Assembly: GCA_938040095.1 (NCBI GenBank)
Contig: CALHXF010000047.1
Coordinates: forward strand, 1 to 39,682
DNA: 39,682 nucleotides
DNA from: an uncultured Caulobacterales bacterium
GTDB lineage: Bacteria; Pseudomonadota; Alphaproteobacteria; Caulobacterales; Maricaulaceae
Direction of reading: 5' to 3'
The position numbers were made by a program, and so were the translations under genes. The notes beneath the pieces were generated by a model that was given only the letters and a program-made list of their open reading frames with translations, ran no database searches and was not told where the DNA came from. Positions 1-8,208 of the stretch are shown in pieces (the first letter of the stretch is position 1; each line of letters starts with the position of its first letter).

Positions 1-42
1 CGTGTGGTTGACATCGGGTTTACAGGGTCCACATGAACGCAC

Positions 43-1866
43 ATGCCACCAGATAATACAGCCCCAGACGAAGACGCCGTAGAACGCGGGATTTTCAAAC
101 AGCTTTTGGGGTTAGGACGCCTAAAGCCCTATCTTTGGCCCGCTGGGAATGTGGGATTTAAGGTCCGTTCGATCATTGCCTTGATCCTGACGGTGACGGG
201 GCAATTCGTGATTGTTGGGGCTCCGTTCATGTTGGGGCGCGCGATTGATGCGACGGATGTGGCGAAAGCCAGTGCGGCTGAGCAAGTGACTCTTATGATT
301 GTGGTTATGGCTCTGGGTTATGGGGGGCTTCGACTTCTATCGATCTTGTTCTCGGAAGGTCGCGAGTACATCTTTGCACCTGTGGCGCAAGCCGCCCAAA
401 GGGCCGTTGCGACGGCGACTTTCGCGCATATGCACAAATTATCTCTGCGTTATCATCTGGAAAAACGCACAGGTAAATTGAACCGCATCATCGAGCGTGG
501 CGTGAAATCGATTGATTTTCTCTTTCGTTTTCTACTGTTCAATATTGGGCCGACTTTTTTGAAACTCGGCGTCGTGGGTGTAGCTTTTGCGACTGTCTAT
601 GATTGGCGTTTCGCAGCTATCGCGGTTGTGATTGTGATCTCCTATGTGGCCTTCACAATCATTACGACTGAGTGGCGGCTAAAATTCCGCCGCGAAATGA
701 ACCGTCAAGATAATGAAGCTGCCGCCAAAGCCGTGGACAGCTTGCTAAATTATGAGACGGTGAAATATTTCTCCGCCGAGGATTTTGAAACTGGTCGCTA
801 TGACGTGGCGATGGGCGGTTATATGCGCGCTGCCATTCGCTCTCGCACGTCGCTCTCGACTGTCAATATCGGACAAGGTTTACTGATGAACCTCGGCTTA
901 GTGGCCGTAATGTTGCTGGCCGCAGATGGCATTTTAGGCGGCTCGGAAATGAGCATTGGCGATATCACCACAATTACATTTGTTATGCTGGATCTCTACC
1001 GCCCGCTGAATATTCTCGGTTTTGCTTACCGCGAGATCAAGCAGGCGTTGACGGACTTGGAAAATATGTTCGCGCTAATGGATCGTCGACCCGAAATTGA
1101 AGACAGCACTAATGCTGTGGACATTACCGATGTTGAAGGCCGCGTAACATTTGACGATGTGCATTTCCATTACGACCCTGATCGTGAAATTTTGAAGGGT
1201 ATTAATTTTACAATAGAGCCCGGGCAAACCGTTGCGATTGTTGGGCCGACGGGCGCAGGGAAATCGACACTCTCGCGTATTCTCTTCCGCTTCTATGATA
1301 TTGCGTCAGGGACAGTGCGGATTGACGGGCAAGATTTGCAAGGTTTGACGCAGTCCAGTGTGCGCCGTGTCTTGGGTATCGTCCCGCAGGACACGGTTCT
1401 GTTCAATGACACGATTGGCTATAATATTGGCTATGCGAAACCTGGCGCGACGCAAGATGAGATCGAGCAAGCCGCCCGCGATGCGCAAGTGCATGATTTC
1501 ATCGAAACACTGCCGAAAGCCTATGACACGGTTGTTGGGGAACGCGGATTGAAGCTGTCTGGCGGGGAAAAACAACGCGTTGCAATTGCGCGAACTCTGC
1601 TGAAAAATCCGTCGATCCTGATCTTGGACGAGGCCACCTCCGCGCTGGATTCCGCCACGGAGCGCGATATTCAAGCGGCCTTGGACCGCATTGCAACGGA
1701 CCGTACAACGCTGGTCATCGCGCATCGTTTGTCGACGATTATCAATGCGGACCAAATTCTAGTGATGGATGCGGGTCGTATTCGCGAACGCGGCACACAT
1801 GATGAGCTGCTCTCGCAAGACGGGCTTTATGCGCATCTCTGGACGCAGCAGGAAAAAGACGCCTAA
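43..1866 (+). CDS. Atm1/HMT-type ABC exporter (fused permease-ATPase)
   Basis: A 607-aa half-transporter with an N-terminal ABC exporter membrane domain (about residues 30-340) followed by an ATPase domain. Walker A (GPTGAGKST) lies near residues 402-410, the LSGGEKQR signature near 505-512 and Walker B (ILILDEATSALD) near 525-536. The permease segments ETVKYF and YRPLNILGF are typical of the Atm1/HMT1 family, which exports glutathione-linked sulfur or metal species across the inner membrane. This length is usual for a homodimeric half-transporter. An in-frame stop at 34-36 fixes ATG 43 as the first possible start; there is no strong Shine-Dalgarno. The substrate cannot be read from the sequence. 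The next gene is convergent. Confidence 0.93.
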   Translation: MPPDNTAPDEDAVERGIFKQLLGLGRLKPYLWPAGNVGFKVRSIIALILTVTGQFVIVGAPFMLGRAIDATDVAKASAAEQVTLMIVVMALGYGGLRLLSILFSEGREYIFAPVAQAAQRAVATATFAHMHKLSLRYHLEKRTGKLNRIIERGVKSIDFLFRFLLFNIGPTFLKLGVVGVAFATVYDWRFAAIAVVIVISYVAFTIITTEWRLKFRREMNRQDNEAAAKAVDSLLNYETVKYFSAEDFETGRYDVAMGGYMRAAIRSRTSLSTVNIGQGLLMNLGLVAVMLLAADGILGGSEMSIGDITTITFVMLDLYRPLNILGFAYREIKQALTDLENMFALMDRRPEIEDSTNAVDITDVEGRVTFDDVHFHYDPDREILKGINFTIEPGQTVAIVGPTGAGKSTLSRILFRFYDIASGTVRIDGQDLQGLTQSSVRRVLGIVPQDTVLFNDTIGYNIGYAKPGATQDEIEQAARDAQVHDFIETLPKAYDTVVGERGLKLSGGEKQRVAIARTLLKNPSILILDEATSALDSATERDIQAALDRIATDRTTLVIAHRLSTIINADQILVMDAGRIRERGTHDELLSQDGLYAHLWTQQEKDA

Positions 1867-1872
1867 ACGAAA

Positions 1873-1901
1873 ACACCCTCCATCAGTTACGAGGAGGGTG
1901 T
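1873..1901 (-). terminator. Hairpin between convergent genes
   Basis: A perfect 9-bp inverted repeat (ACACCCTCC / GGAGGGTGT) with an 11-nt loop. Read on the minus strand it is followed by TTTTCGTTT, so it best fits an intrinsic terminator for the minus-strand barrel gene ending at 1931. It may also slow plus-strand transcription leaving the ABC gene. Confidence 0.7.
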
Positions 1902-1930
1902 GAATGTCTTCAGATAATTTGACGTCGGGT

Positions 1931-2716
1931 TTAGAACTTCCGCGAAACCGCCAATGAAACGGCATCTGAATCAGGGCCGTCAAAATCATAAACTGTGTAG
2001 TCTAAGCGAACGGCTGTGCGCGGGTTCACCGCATATTCGAGACCTGATCCATAGGCGAGACCATTTGTAGAATATTCACGGTCGAGCAAGACAGCTGTGT
2101 CTGACGATACCTTCTCGTCTAATTCTGTTTGGTGGTAACCTACGCGACTATACCCGCTGAATTTATTGAAAAGCGGGTAACGTAAGACACCGAAAGCTGC
2201 GATAGAGTTCTCAACGCCGACTGTCTGTTTTATCGTCGTCGCGCCCAAAGGAGTATCTGTACTATCTTTGGAGAGGCCCAGAGAACCTTCAACTTCGGCT
2301 CCGAAGTATTTATTGAGCTGATACCCAAAACGACCTTGAACGCCATATAGATCTTCGCCCGCTTCATAGTTGACGACGCCAAGAGTGCCATATGTGTGGC
2401 GTTTGAATGGAGCAGGTCCGCCGCGCAATCCGTGAGGCGCTGCGCCGTAAGTGGATGGTACATAATTCGCGTGTTGTTGCGTTCCATTATGCCCACGCTG
2501 ACTTTGATGACCCTGAACTGATGTTCCGTAGGCATGTGCGTCGGGAGCAACAGGGTATTGTGTTTTCACCGCGGGTGCGCCGTAATAATGCGGCATTTGT
2601 TGGCGTTGTAGATCCGCATATTCATCGGCAAAGAAATCGCCAGTGCCCGCCATTGAACATCCGGTTAGGGCTGTTCCGAGAATAAGAAAGGGTAAATATT
2701 TGACTGATGCTCGCAT
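1931..2716 (-). CDS. Lipidated OmpA-type beta-barrel outer membrane protein
   Basis: A 261-aa protein with a lipoprotein signal peptide ending in the lipobox LTGC (predicted lipidated Cys20). A low-complexity Tyr/His/Gln/Pro-rich linker runs to about residue 105. From there to the end are alternating aromatic/hydrophobic strands such as GRFGYQLNKYFGAEVEGSLG, ending in SRKF, a terminal aromatic typical of beta-barrel insertion signals. It resembles the opacity/OmpA-like 8-stranded barrel family of porin-like surface proteins. A lipobox on a barrel protein is uncommon; the barrel call rests on strand pattern only. A TTGACA element sits upstream on the minus strand at 2826-2821, but no good -10 is visible. 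Confidence 0.75.
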   Translation of the reverse strand: MRASVKYLPFLILGTALTGCSMAGTGDFFADEYADLQRQQMPHYYGAPAVKTQYPVAPDAHAYGTSVQGHQSQRGHNGTQQHANYVPSTYGAAPHGLRGGPAPFKRHTYGTLGVVNYEAGEDLYGVQGRFGYQLNKYFGAEVEGSLGLSKDSTDTPLGATTIKQTVGVENSIAAFGVLRYPLFNKFSGYSRVGYHQTELDEKVSSDTAVLLDREYSTNGLAYGSGLEYAVNPRTAVRLDYTVYDFDGPDSDAVSLAVSRKF

Positions 2717-2937
2717 GCGTTCGTTCCCAAATCCAAGACAGGACCAGCTTTACGCCGACCGTAATTTCCCAATCCATAACGTCGTATGTTTAATATCGGG
2801 TAAGTTGGCGCTTAACCTTTTGTCAAAACCTTAGGGCCGCGGTCACTATGCAATATAAGGCAGCCCTCCCTGCAATCGCGTGGCTTGCCCCGATAATGCT
2901 GGCGGCCTAGGTTTGATAGCAGAACATTGGAGATTTC

Positions 2938-3825
2938 ATGGGACTGAACGGTAAGACGATATTTATGTCAGGCGGCTCTCGCGGTATTGGCTTGGCAATG
3001 GCCAAGCGCTGTGCGCGCGATGGTGCCAATGTCGTGATTGCGGCCAAGACAGATACGCCCCACCCTAAGTTGGCGGGCACAATTCACACAGCCGCGGCTG
3101 AAATCGAAGCCGCAGGCGGAAATGCGCTTGGCGTGGTGTGCGACATTCGAGACGAAGACGCTGTTAAGTCCGCCGTCGATCAAGCCGTCGCCCGTTTCGG
3201 CGGTATCGATATTTGTATCAATAATGCTTCGGCAATCGCTCTGACGCCGACGCTCGTGACGCCGATGAAGCGCTATGATCTGATGAATGGCGTGAATGCG
3301 CGTGGAACGTTTCTGGTGAGTCAGACCTGCCTGCCGCATTTGTTGAAAAGCGAAAATCCTCACATCATGAACATTGCACCGCCATTGGATATGAATCCGA
3401 AATGGTTCAAACAACACACAGCCTACACGATGGCGAAATATGGCATGTCGATGTGTACTTTGGGTATGGCCGAAGAGTTCCGCGGCAAGGTCGCCGTTAA
3501 TTCGCTCTGGCCGATGACGGCGATTGATACGGCGGCTGTGCGGAATGTATTGGGCGGTGACGCAATGGCGAAAATGAGCCGTACGCCAGAGATTATGGCC
3601 GACGCGGCCTATGCGGTTTTGAACCAAGATGCGAAGACCTTTACGGGGCAATTCGTGATCGATGAATTTATTCTCGCCGATCAGGGTGAGACGGACTTTC
3701 TACAATATCAAGTTCCTGGATATGATGGCCCATTGGTCGCAGATTTCTTTGTGCCGCAAGAGATGTTGTCACGATCAAAATCTGAGATCGTCCAAGCGCC
3801 TGGATATGACGACGTGAAATCATGA
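2938..3825 (+). CDS. HSDL2-type short-chain dehydrogenase, catalytic Ser replaced by Ala
   Basis: A 295-aa SDR with the cofactor loop GGSRGIG (about residues 12-18), NNAS and the YxxxK pair Y163/K167. Segments such as HPKLAGTIHTAA and WFKQHTAYTMAKYGMSMC match the hydroxysteroid-dehydrogenase-like 2 (HSDL2) branch, linked elsewhere to fatty-acid metabolism. In that branch the catalytic serine lies in NISPPL; here residues 145-149 read NIAPP, so position 147 is alanine. The enzyme may be impaired or use another residue. GGAG at 2929-2932 supports ATG 2938. It is the first gene of a four-gene unit and overlaps the next gene by ATGA. The substrate is unknown. Confidence 0.9.
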   Translation: MGLNGKTIFMSGGSRGIGLAMAKRCARDGANVVIAAKTDTPHPKLAGTIHTAAAEIEAAGGNALGVVCDIRDEDAVKSAVDQAVARFGGIDICINNASAIALTPTLVTPMKRYDLMNGVNARGTFLVSQTCLPHLLKSENPHIMNIAPPLDMNPKWFKQHTAYTMAKYGMSMCTLGMAEEFRGKVAVNSLWPMTAIDTAAVRNVLGGDAMAKMSRTPEIMADAAYAVLNQDAKTFTGQFVIDEFILADQGETDFLQYQVPGYDGPLVADFFVPQEMLSRSKSEIVQAPGYDDVKS

Positions 3826-4244
3826 GTGAAATTGCCGTTGATCCGCTCCCTGAGCAAGTGAAAGCCTTTCTCGCCAAACATCCTGAGGGTGAACCCGTCT
3901 ACATGTTGAACTTGCTAAAGTTCAAAACACGGGCGACCTATAAAGATGGGGAAAATATTTCGGGTGCCGAAGCTTACGGTCGCTATGGCGACGCCTTTGC
4001 GAAAATGGTGGCGTCCAAGAACATTGATGGCGCGCATTCTGTCTTTGGTGGAAACATGGGCGCATGGCTGATTGGTCAAGGTGAGGGGCAATGGGACGCG
4101 ATTGCGATCTTCCGATACCCTGATGCTAAGACCATGTTTGAAACTGTAAGTTCCGACGATTATCGCAAAATTCATAAGCACCGTAAAGCGGGCTTAGAAG
4201 GCCAGCTTTTGATTGCCTGTGACAATGGAAATGTTTTCGGTTAA
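3822..4244 (+). CDS. DUF1330 family protein
   Basis: A 140-aa protein matching DUF1330, a dimeric alpha/beta-barrel (ferredoxin-like) fold. The opening YMLNLLKFK and the later GEGQWDAIAIFRYPDAKTM followed by YRKIHKHR are family hallmarks. Function is not established for the family; such proteins often sit beside catabolic enzymes. Its ATG overlaps the SDR stop by four bases, which implies translational coupling. No signal peptide or membrane segment is seen, so it is probably cytoplasmic. Confidence 0.85.
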   Translation: MSEIAVDPLPEQVKAFLAKHPEGEPVYMLNLLKFKTRATYKDGENISGAEAYGRYGDAFAKMVASKNIDGAHSVFGGNMGAWLIGQGEGQWDAIAIFRYPDAKTMFETVSSDDYRKIHKHRKAGLEGQLLIACDNGNVFG

Positions 4245-4293
4245 ACCTGCCTTTACGTTTAAGATGACACCCCTAAAATAAGAAGAAAACGAT

Positions 4294-5382
4294 ATGCAAA
4301 CTCTACTCGTCAATAAAACAGATTTCGCCGATGTCGCGATTGTGAATTACGATGAAGGTGAATTGCCAGACGGTCAAATACGTGTCGACATTGGCGATTT
4401 TGCGCTAACCGCTAATAATGTGACCTATATGGTGACAGGGGACCAAATTGGATATTGGTCCGTCTTTAACCCAATGGCCTATGATCTAACCAAAGATAAA
4501 GGGCAGGGACGTATGCCTGTTTGGGGATATGGCGTTGTTCGCGAGTCTAATTATCCAGGTATCGAAGTTGGTCGTAAAATGTATGGCTTTTTTCCTATCG
4601 CGAAATCTATGGATATGCAGCCAGGACGCCTAAGCGATCACGGTTTTACCGATATTGCAGAACATCGCTCTGGTCTCCACGGCCTTTATAGCGGGTATAG
4701 TTTCACGGATGCCGACCCAAGTTATGCCAAACATGTTGATCTGCAACCCGTTCTGCGTCCGCTCTTTACGACGAGTTTTCTGATTGATGATTTCCTTGAG
4801 GATGAAGCGTTCTTTGGGGCCGAGCAAGTTGTCCTCCTCTCCGCGTCTTCGAAAACGGCGCTGGGTACAGCCTATTGTTTAAAAGCCAACGGAAGCCGCC
4901 CTGTCGTGGGCTTGACCTCAGAAGGGAATAAAGCCTTCGTTGAGGGAACAGGTTTTTATAGCGAAACTTTCAGCTACGACTCCATCACCGATATGAACCC
5001 CGATGTTAAAACGGTCGTGGTCGATATGTCGGGCAATATGGGTGTCATCCGAACGCTTGAAGATCATTTCGAGGAAAACCTGACGTATATCTGCCGTGTT
5101 GGGATGTCCCATTGGCAAGAAGCCGCAAAGACTCCACCGAAGCGCACGGCCACACCGACCGCCTTCTTCTTCGCGCCTGATCGCGCGAAGCAACGAATTG
5201 GAGATTGGGGGCAGGCTGGCTTTGCGCAAAAGCTTGGCGCAAGCTGGATGCCATTCCTCGACAGTGCCAAAGACTGGCTGCATGTCGAAAAAGCAACAGG
5301 CGTTGAAGCCGTTTTAGAAAATTATAAAGCCCTACTCAATGGGCAGAGCGGTCCTGATAAGGGCTATCTCTTCACGCTTTAG
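4294..5382 (+). CDS. DUF2855 family protein (MDR-like)
   Basis: A 362-aa protein that matches DUF2855. The N-terminal half (NNVTYMVTGDQIGYW, then GRMPVWGYGVV and GRKMYGFFPIA) resembles the GroES-like part of medium-chain dehydrogenases. The segment VVLLSASSKTALGTAYCLK near residues 175-195 sits where those enzymes bind a nucleotide, but lacks the usual GxGxxG. No zinc-site cysteines are evident. An oxidoreductase-like role is inference. AAGAAGAAAACG precedes ATG 4294. The stop codon lies within TTTAGGAG, so the next gene's Shine-Dalgarno overlaps this gene's end, a sign of a tight operon. Confidence 0.85.
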   Translation: MQTLLVNKTDFADVAIVNYDEGELPDGQIRVDIGDFALTANNVTYMVTGDQIGYWSVFNPMAYDLTKDKGQGRMPVWGYGVVRESNYPGIEVGRKMYGFFPIAKSMDMQPGRLSDHGFTDIAEHRSGLHGLYSGYSFTDADPSYAKHVDLQPVLRPLFTTSFLIDDFLEDEAFFGAEQVVLLSASSKTALGTAYCLKANGSRPVVGLTSEGNKAFVEGTGFYSETFSYDSITDMNPDVKTVVVDMSGNMGVIRTLEDHFEENLTYICRVGMSHWQEAAKTPPKRTATPTAFFFAPDRAKQRIGDWGQAGFAQKLGASWMPFLDSAKDWLHVEKATGVEAVLENYKALLNGQSGPDKGYLFTL

Positions 5383-5391
5383 GAGTCAGAA

Positions 5392-6234
5392 ATGTCATAT
5401 AAATGTTTTGATGTCGAAATCGCCGATGGCGTCGCGCATGTAAAAATGAACCGCCCCGAAAAACGCAATGCTATGATTGCGGAGTTCTGGGAGGAGTTGC
5501 CGCGGATCGTGCGGGACATCGACGAGAACGCGAAAGCTCGCGTCATTGTTTTGTCGTCAACCGGCCCCGTGTTCAGCGCGGGTATTGATGTCGGTATGTT
5601 CCAAGATATTGGCGGAGCGAAAGATAAAAATGCGCCGCAATATGGCGCAAATTTTTACATTGATGTGAAACGTCTGCAGGCGTCATTATCGTCATTGGAA
5701 GATTGCCGCATTCCTGTTCTGACCGCGATCCAAGGTGGTTGCTATGGCGGCGGTGTGGATTTAATTACGGCGTGCGATATGCGCTATGGCACCGCCGATA
5801 GTTTCATCACGATTTACGAAATCAATGTCGGCATGACCGCAGATGTCGGAACGTTCCCGCGTATCCTCAATCACATGCCAGAAGGTATCGTTCGAGAGCT
5901 GGCCTATACGGGTCGCAAGATGGGCGCGGAAGAATGTAAGTCACGCGGTCTGTTCAACGAAGTCTATGCCGATCATGACGCCATGATGACAGCTGTCATG
6001 GAGATGGCCCGAGAGATCGCAACGAAGCCACCATTGGCCGTTTATGGCTGCAAACGTGCGATCACATATTCACGCGACCACAGCACCGCTGATGCGCTTG
6101 ATAATATCGCAGTTTGGAACATGTCCATGTTGATTCCGTCAGAGATGATGGAGGCGATGATAGCTGGAAAGCAAAAACGAGCAGGTGATTTTAAAGACTT
6201 ACCCGTCGTCGTTACAAAAACCGCGTCGTCATAA
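5392..6234 (+). CDS. Enoyl-CoA hydratase/isomerase, dienoyl-CoA isomerase-like
   Basis: A 280-aa crotonase-fold enzyme. The first oxyanion loop is SAGID (residues 62-66) and the second is GGCYGGGVDL (about 115-124). E143 and D151, in YEINVGMTADVG, fall at the same eight-residue spacing as the catalytic Glu/Asp of delta(3,5)-delta(2,4)-dienoyl-CoA isomerase (ECH1). The flanking DLITACDMRYGTAD and TGRKMGAEE also fit that branch. It would shift double bonds in unsaturated acyl-CoA during beta-oxidation. AGGAG lies just upstream of ATG 5392. It is the last gene of the operon, before the hairpin at 6256-6298. Confidence 0.88.
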   Translation: MSYKCFDVEIADGVAHVKMNRPEKRNAMIAEFWEELPRIVRDIDENAKARVIVLSSTGPVFSAGIDVGMFQDIGGAKDKNAPQYGANFYIDVKRLQASLSSLEDCRIPVLTAIQGGCYGGGVDLITACDMRYGTADSFITIYEINVGMTADVGTFPRILNHMPEGIVRELAYTGRKMGAEECKSRGLFNEVYADHDAMMTAVMEMAREIATKPPLAVYGCKRAITYSRDHSTADALDNIAVWNMSMLIPSEMMEAMIAGKQKRAGDFKDLPVVVTKTASS

Positions 6235-6539
6235 GGCTTGAGCTATAAATACAAGAAGGCCGAAACGATGTTGCACCCCGCAACATCGTTTCGGCCTTTG
6301 TGTCCACACAGGTCATGACGCGCATTCAGATGTATTCTGAGGTTTGTCACGACCGTATATGTGGTTGCCCCACAACCACCCCCTAAACGAGTTCTTTCAG
6401 GATGAATTGTCCCTAGCGTTCATTTCATTTGTCATTTCTGATAATTATGTTTAGAAAAATCTCAACCGTACGAGAGGTTGAGCGTGGGACACTTACACAA
6501 CAGAATGGCCATACTCGACGTGTTTGAGCCCGTTTCTCT
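6235..6539. other. 305-base intergenic region before the AraC gene
   Basis: It holds the strong hairpin at 6256-6298 and a smaller 7-bp inverted repeat (GTGGTTG 6361-6367 / CAACCAC 6373-6379) with a 5-nt loop. The smaller repeat is a possible operator for the downstream regulator. No convincing promoter hexamers and no further open frame were recognised. Confidence 0.5.
6256..6298 (+). terminator. 19-bp perfect hairpin ending the SDR-crotonase operon
   Basis: Arms 6256-6274 and 6280-6298 are perfectly complementary over 19 bp with a 5-nt loop (ACCCC). Only a short run of three T follows, so it is an intrinsic terminator of the stem-strong, U-poor type or a processed 3'-end stabiliser. It separates the catabolic operon from the AraC gene. 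Confidence 0.75.
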
Positions 6540-7592
6540 ATGAAAATGTCCGTCTCCTACCGCTATCTCAATACCAATTTGGACTTGCTTGAAGGGTTTG
6601 GCTTTCCACGGGAAATGTCTTTATCGACGTTAAATTTGACCGAAGGCATGCTTGAAGACCTTAACGGACGGATGTCTGTTGAGCTTTTTCTTAATTTGAT
6701 GAACCAAGCGGCGAAAACCCTTTCTGACCCACATATTGCTTTGCGTTTGGGGCATAAGTTTCGTGTCGCGACCTTTGCGGAAACAGGCAGTGTGTATGTG
6801 TACTGCAAGAACCTCGAAGACGTGATCAAGATGAATGGGAAATATCAGAAACTGGCGATAGACGTTGGAAACGTCGCCAGTGTTAATGACGGACCCGACC
6901 GAAACTTCATGACTTTTACCCCCTATTACGAAGATATGGAACGTTATCGACCAATAACGGATATTGTCATGGGGGCCTACTTCACGGCCTATCATTGGTT
7001 GTCTTGGGGATCAGGTGAAGAAATGTTGGGGGTGAAGCTACCCTATGCGGCGCCAGATGATTTAAAAACGCATGAGTCTATCTTTCAAATGCCGCTTCAC
7101 TTTAATGCGAAGCAAATTAGTCTGCAATTCTCAGACGCTGCCATGCGTGGCACGTTGATATCTTATGATCCTGAACGGCTCGCGCGTATTAAAACGAAAC
7201 TGGATGGTATTTTTAACCAAAATGCCTCCGTTGAGTCTTTCGAGACCTCAGTAGATGCCGCAATACGGGCCGCAATTAAAAATGGGCATATTACGTCTCA
7301 TGTGGTTGCAGATCGGATGGGATTGACATGGTCAGCATTTCGAACGGCGTTAAAGCGGTCTGGGCCTGTTTTTCGTGACCGTGTTGACGGCATACGTCAG
7401 ACGCTTTTTCAAGACTATGTCGCGGAGGGTCGGAGCTTCTCTCAAATCGCTATGGCACTCGCCTATAATGATCAGGCCGCTATGAACCGTGCTTTTCGAC
7501 GGTGGTATGGGATGACGCCAACGCAATGGAAAGCTGCGCATTTCGAAGAGGGCGCACGCGTTTCGAATGAAGTCCCTGTAGAGTCTGATTGA
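6540..7592 (+). CDS. AraC-family transcriptional regulator
   Basis: A 350-aa regulator. Residues about 1-215 match the AraC N-terminal ligand domain of the OruR/ArgR-like subgroup (for example LNLMNQAAKTLSDPHIALRLG). The last ~90 residues carry the double helix-turn-helix, with SFSQIAMALAYNDQAAMNRA and FRRWYGMTPTQWK as the conserved second motif. An in-frame stop at 6525 limits the start to ATG 6540 or ATG 6546; neither has a clear Shine-Dalgarno. It lies just downstream of the SDR-crotonase operon and most likely controls it, which is inference. It converges with the methyltransferase gene with only two bases between the stops. Confidence 0.92.
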   Translation: MKMSVSYRYLNTNLDLLEGFGFPREMSLSTLNLTEGMLEDLNGRMSVELFLNLMNQAAKTLSDPHIALRLGHKFRVATFAETGSVYVYCKNLEDVIKMNGKYQKLAIDVGNVASVNDGPDRNFMTFTPYYEDMERYRPITDIVMGAYFTAYHWLSWGSGEEMLGVKLPYAAPDDLKTHESIFQMPLHFNAKQISLQFSDAAMRGTLISYDPERLARIKTKLDGIFNQNASVESFETSVDAAIRAAIKNGHITSHVVADRMGLTWSAFRTALKRSGPVFRDRVDGIRQTLFQDYVAEGRSFSQIAMALAYNDQAAMNRAFRRWYGMTPTQWKAAHFEEGARVSNEVPVESD

Positions 7593-7594
7593 GT

Positions 7595-8206
7595 TTAGGT
7601 GGCACGACCCCAGTAATTATATCCGAGGATTTTTGGTCCAGGAATATAGCCTTGTTTCAGATCGTGAACCGTCAAGTTGGCTTCCGTGAATAGGGCTGGA
7701 ATATCACGTCCACTGTGGCATCCGCCCGCGATTTTCTTCCACATTGGATCGACGCGTGCTTGCCAACGTGAGACCTTTGGATCGACGGATTGCCCATGTT
7801 CACAGAATAGAATTTCTCCGCGGGGACGCAATATCCGCCGCATTTCGCGCAGCGCTGCGACAGGGTCTGGGATCGTGCAAAGACTATAGGTCACGACAAC
7901 CGTATCCGCAGTATTGTCATCTAATGGGATCGACTCGCCTGATAGTCCGATGCGTTCGACAGGGAAATCTACGGCCGCACGGCGTTTCGTGCTGCGCGCC
8001 CAAATATGTTCGTCCGGATCAACGCCAATGACGCCCGTGACCCGAGACGGATCATAATGCGCAAGGTTTAGTCCTGACCCAATGCCGATTTCAAGAACTT
8101 GACCTTTGGCTTGCGGGACGATTTTAAGGCGCTGTTTTTCAACTGGACCTACGCCACAGGCCTTGTCCAAACAGATTGGTAGAATATGTCGACTGTAAAA
8201 CCCCAT
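7595..8206 (-). CDS. Class I SAM-dependent methyltransferase, METTL7-like
   Basis: A 203-aa Rossmann methyltransferase. Motif I is EIGIGSGLNL (starting at E39), an acidic residue follows in GVDPD, and the post-I region is SIPLDDNTADTVVVTYSLCTIPD. The layout, with N-terminal FYSRHILPICLDKACG and the later ILFCEHG, matches the METTL7/UbiE-like family; animal members methylate thiols. The substrate here is unknown. No signal peptide is evident. The downstream neighbour on the opposite strand is the AraC gene. The two lipoprotein genes lie upstream on the same strand with a two-base gap, so it may be co-transcribed with them. Confidence 0.85.
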   Translation of the reverse strand: MGFYSRHILPICLDKACGVGPVEKQRLKIVPQAKGQVLEIGIGSGLNLAHYDPSRVTGVIGVDPDEHIWARSTKRRAAVDFPVERIGLSGESIPLDDNTADTVVVTYSLCTIPDPVAALREMRRILRPRGEILFCEHGQSVDPKVSRWQARVDPMWKKIAGGCHSGRDIPALFTEANLTVHDLKQGYIPGPKILGYNYWGRAT

Positions 8207-8208
8207 CG

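Noticed and set aside
1306-1755. Long minus-strand open frame inside the ABC exporter gene
   Set aside because: It lies fully within a gene whose ATPase motifs are intact; its translation shows no domain and no ribosome-binding site.
2821-2826. TTGACA as a -35 box for the barrel gene on the minus strand
   Set aside because: The hexamer is perfect, but at 17-base spacing the -10 would be TTACCC, so it is too weak to list as a promoter.
2968-3651. 227-codon minus-strand open frame opposite the first SDR
   Set aside because: Arg/His-rich shadow translation of a conserved SDR on the other strand, with no recognisable family.
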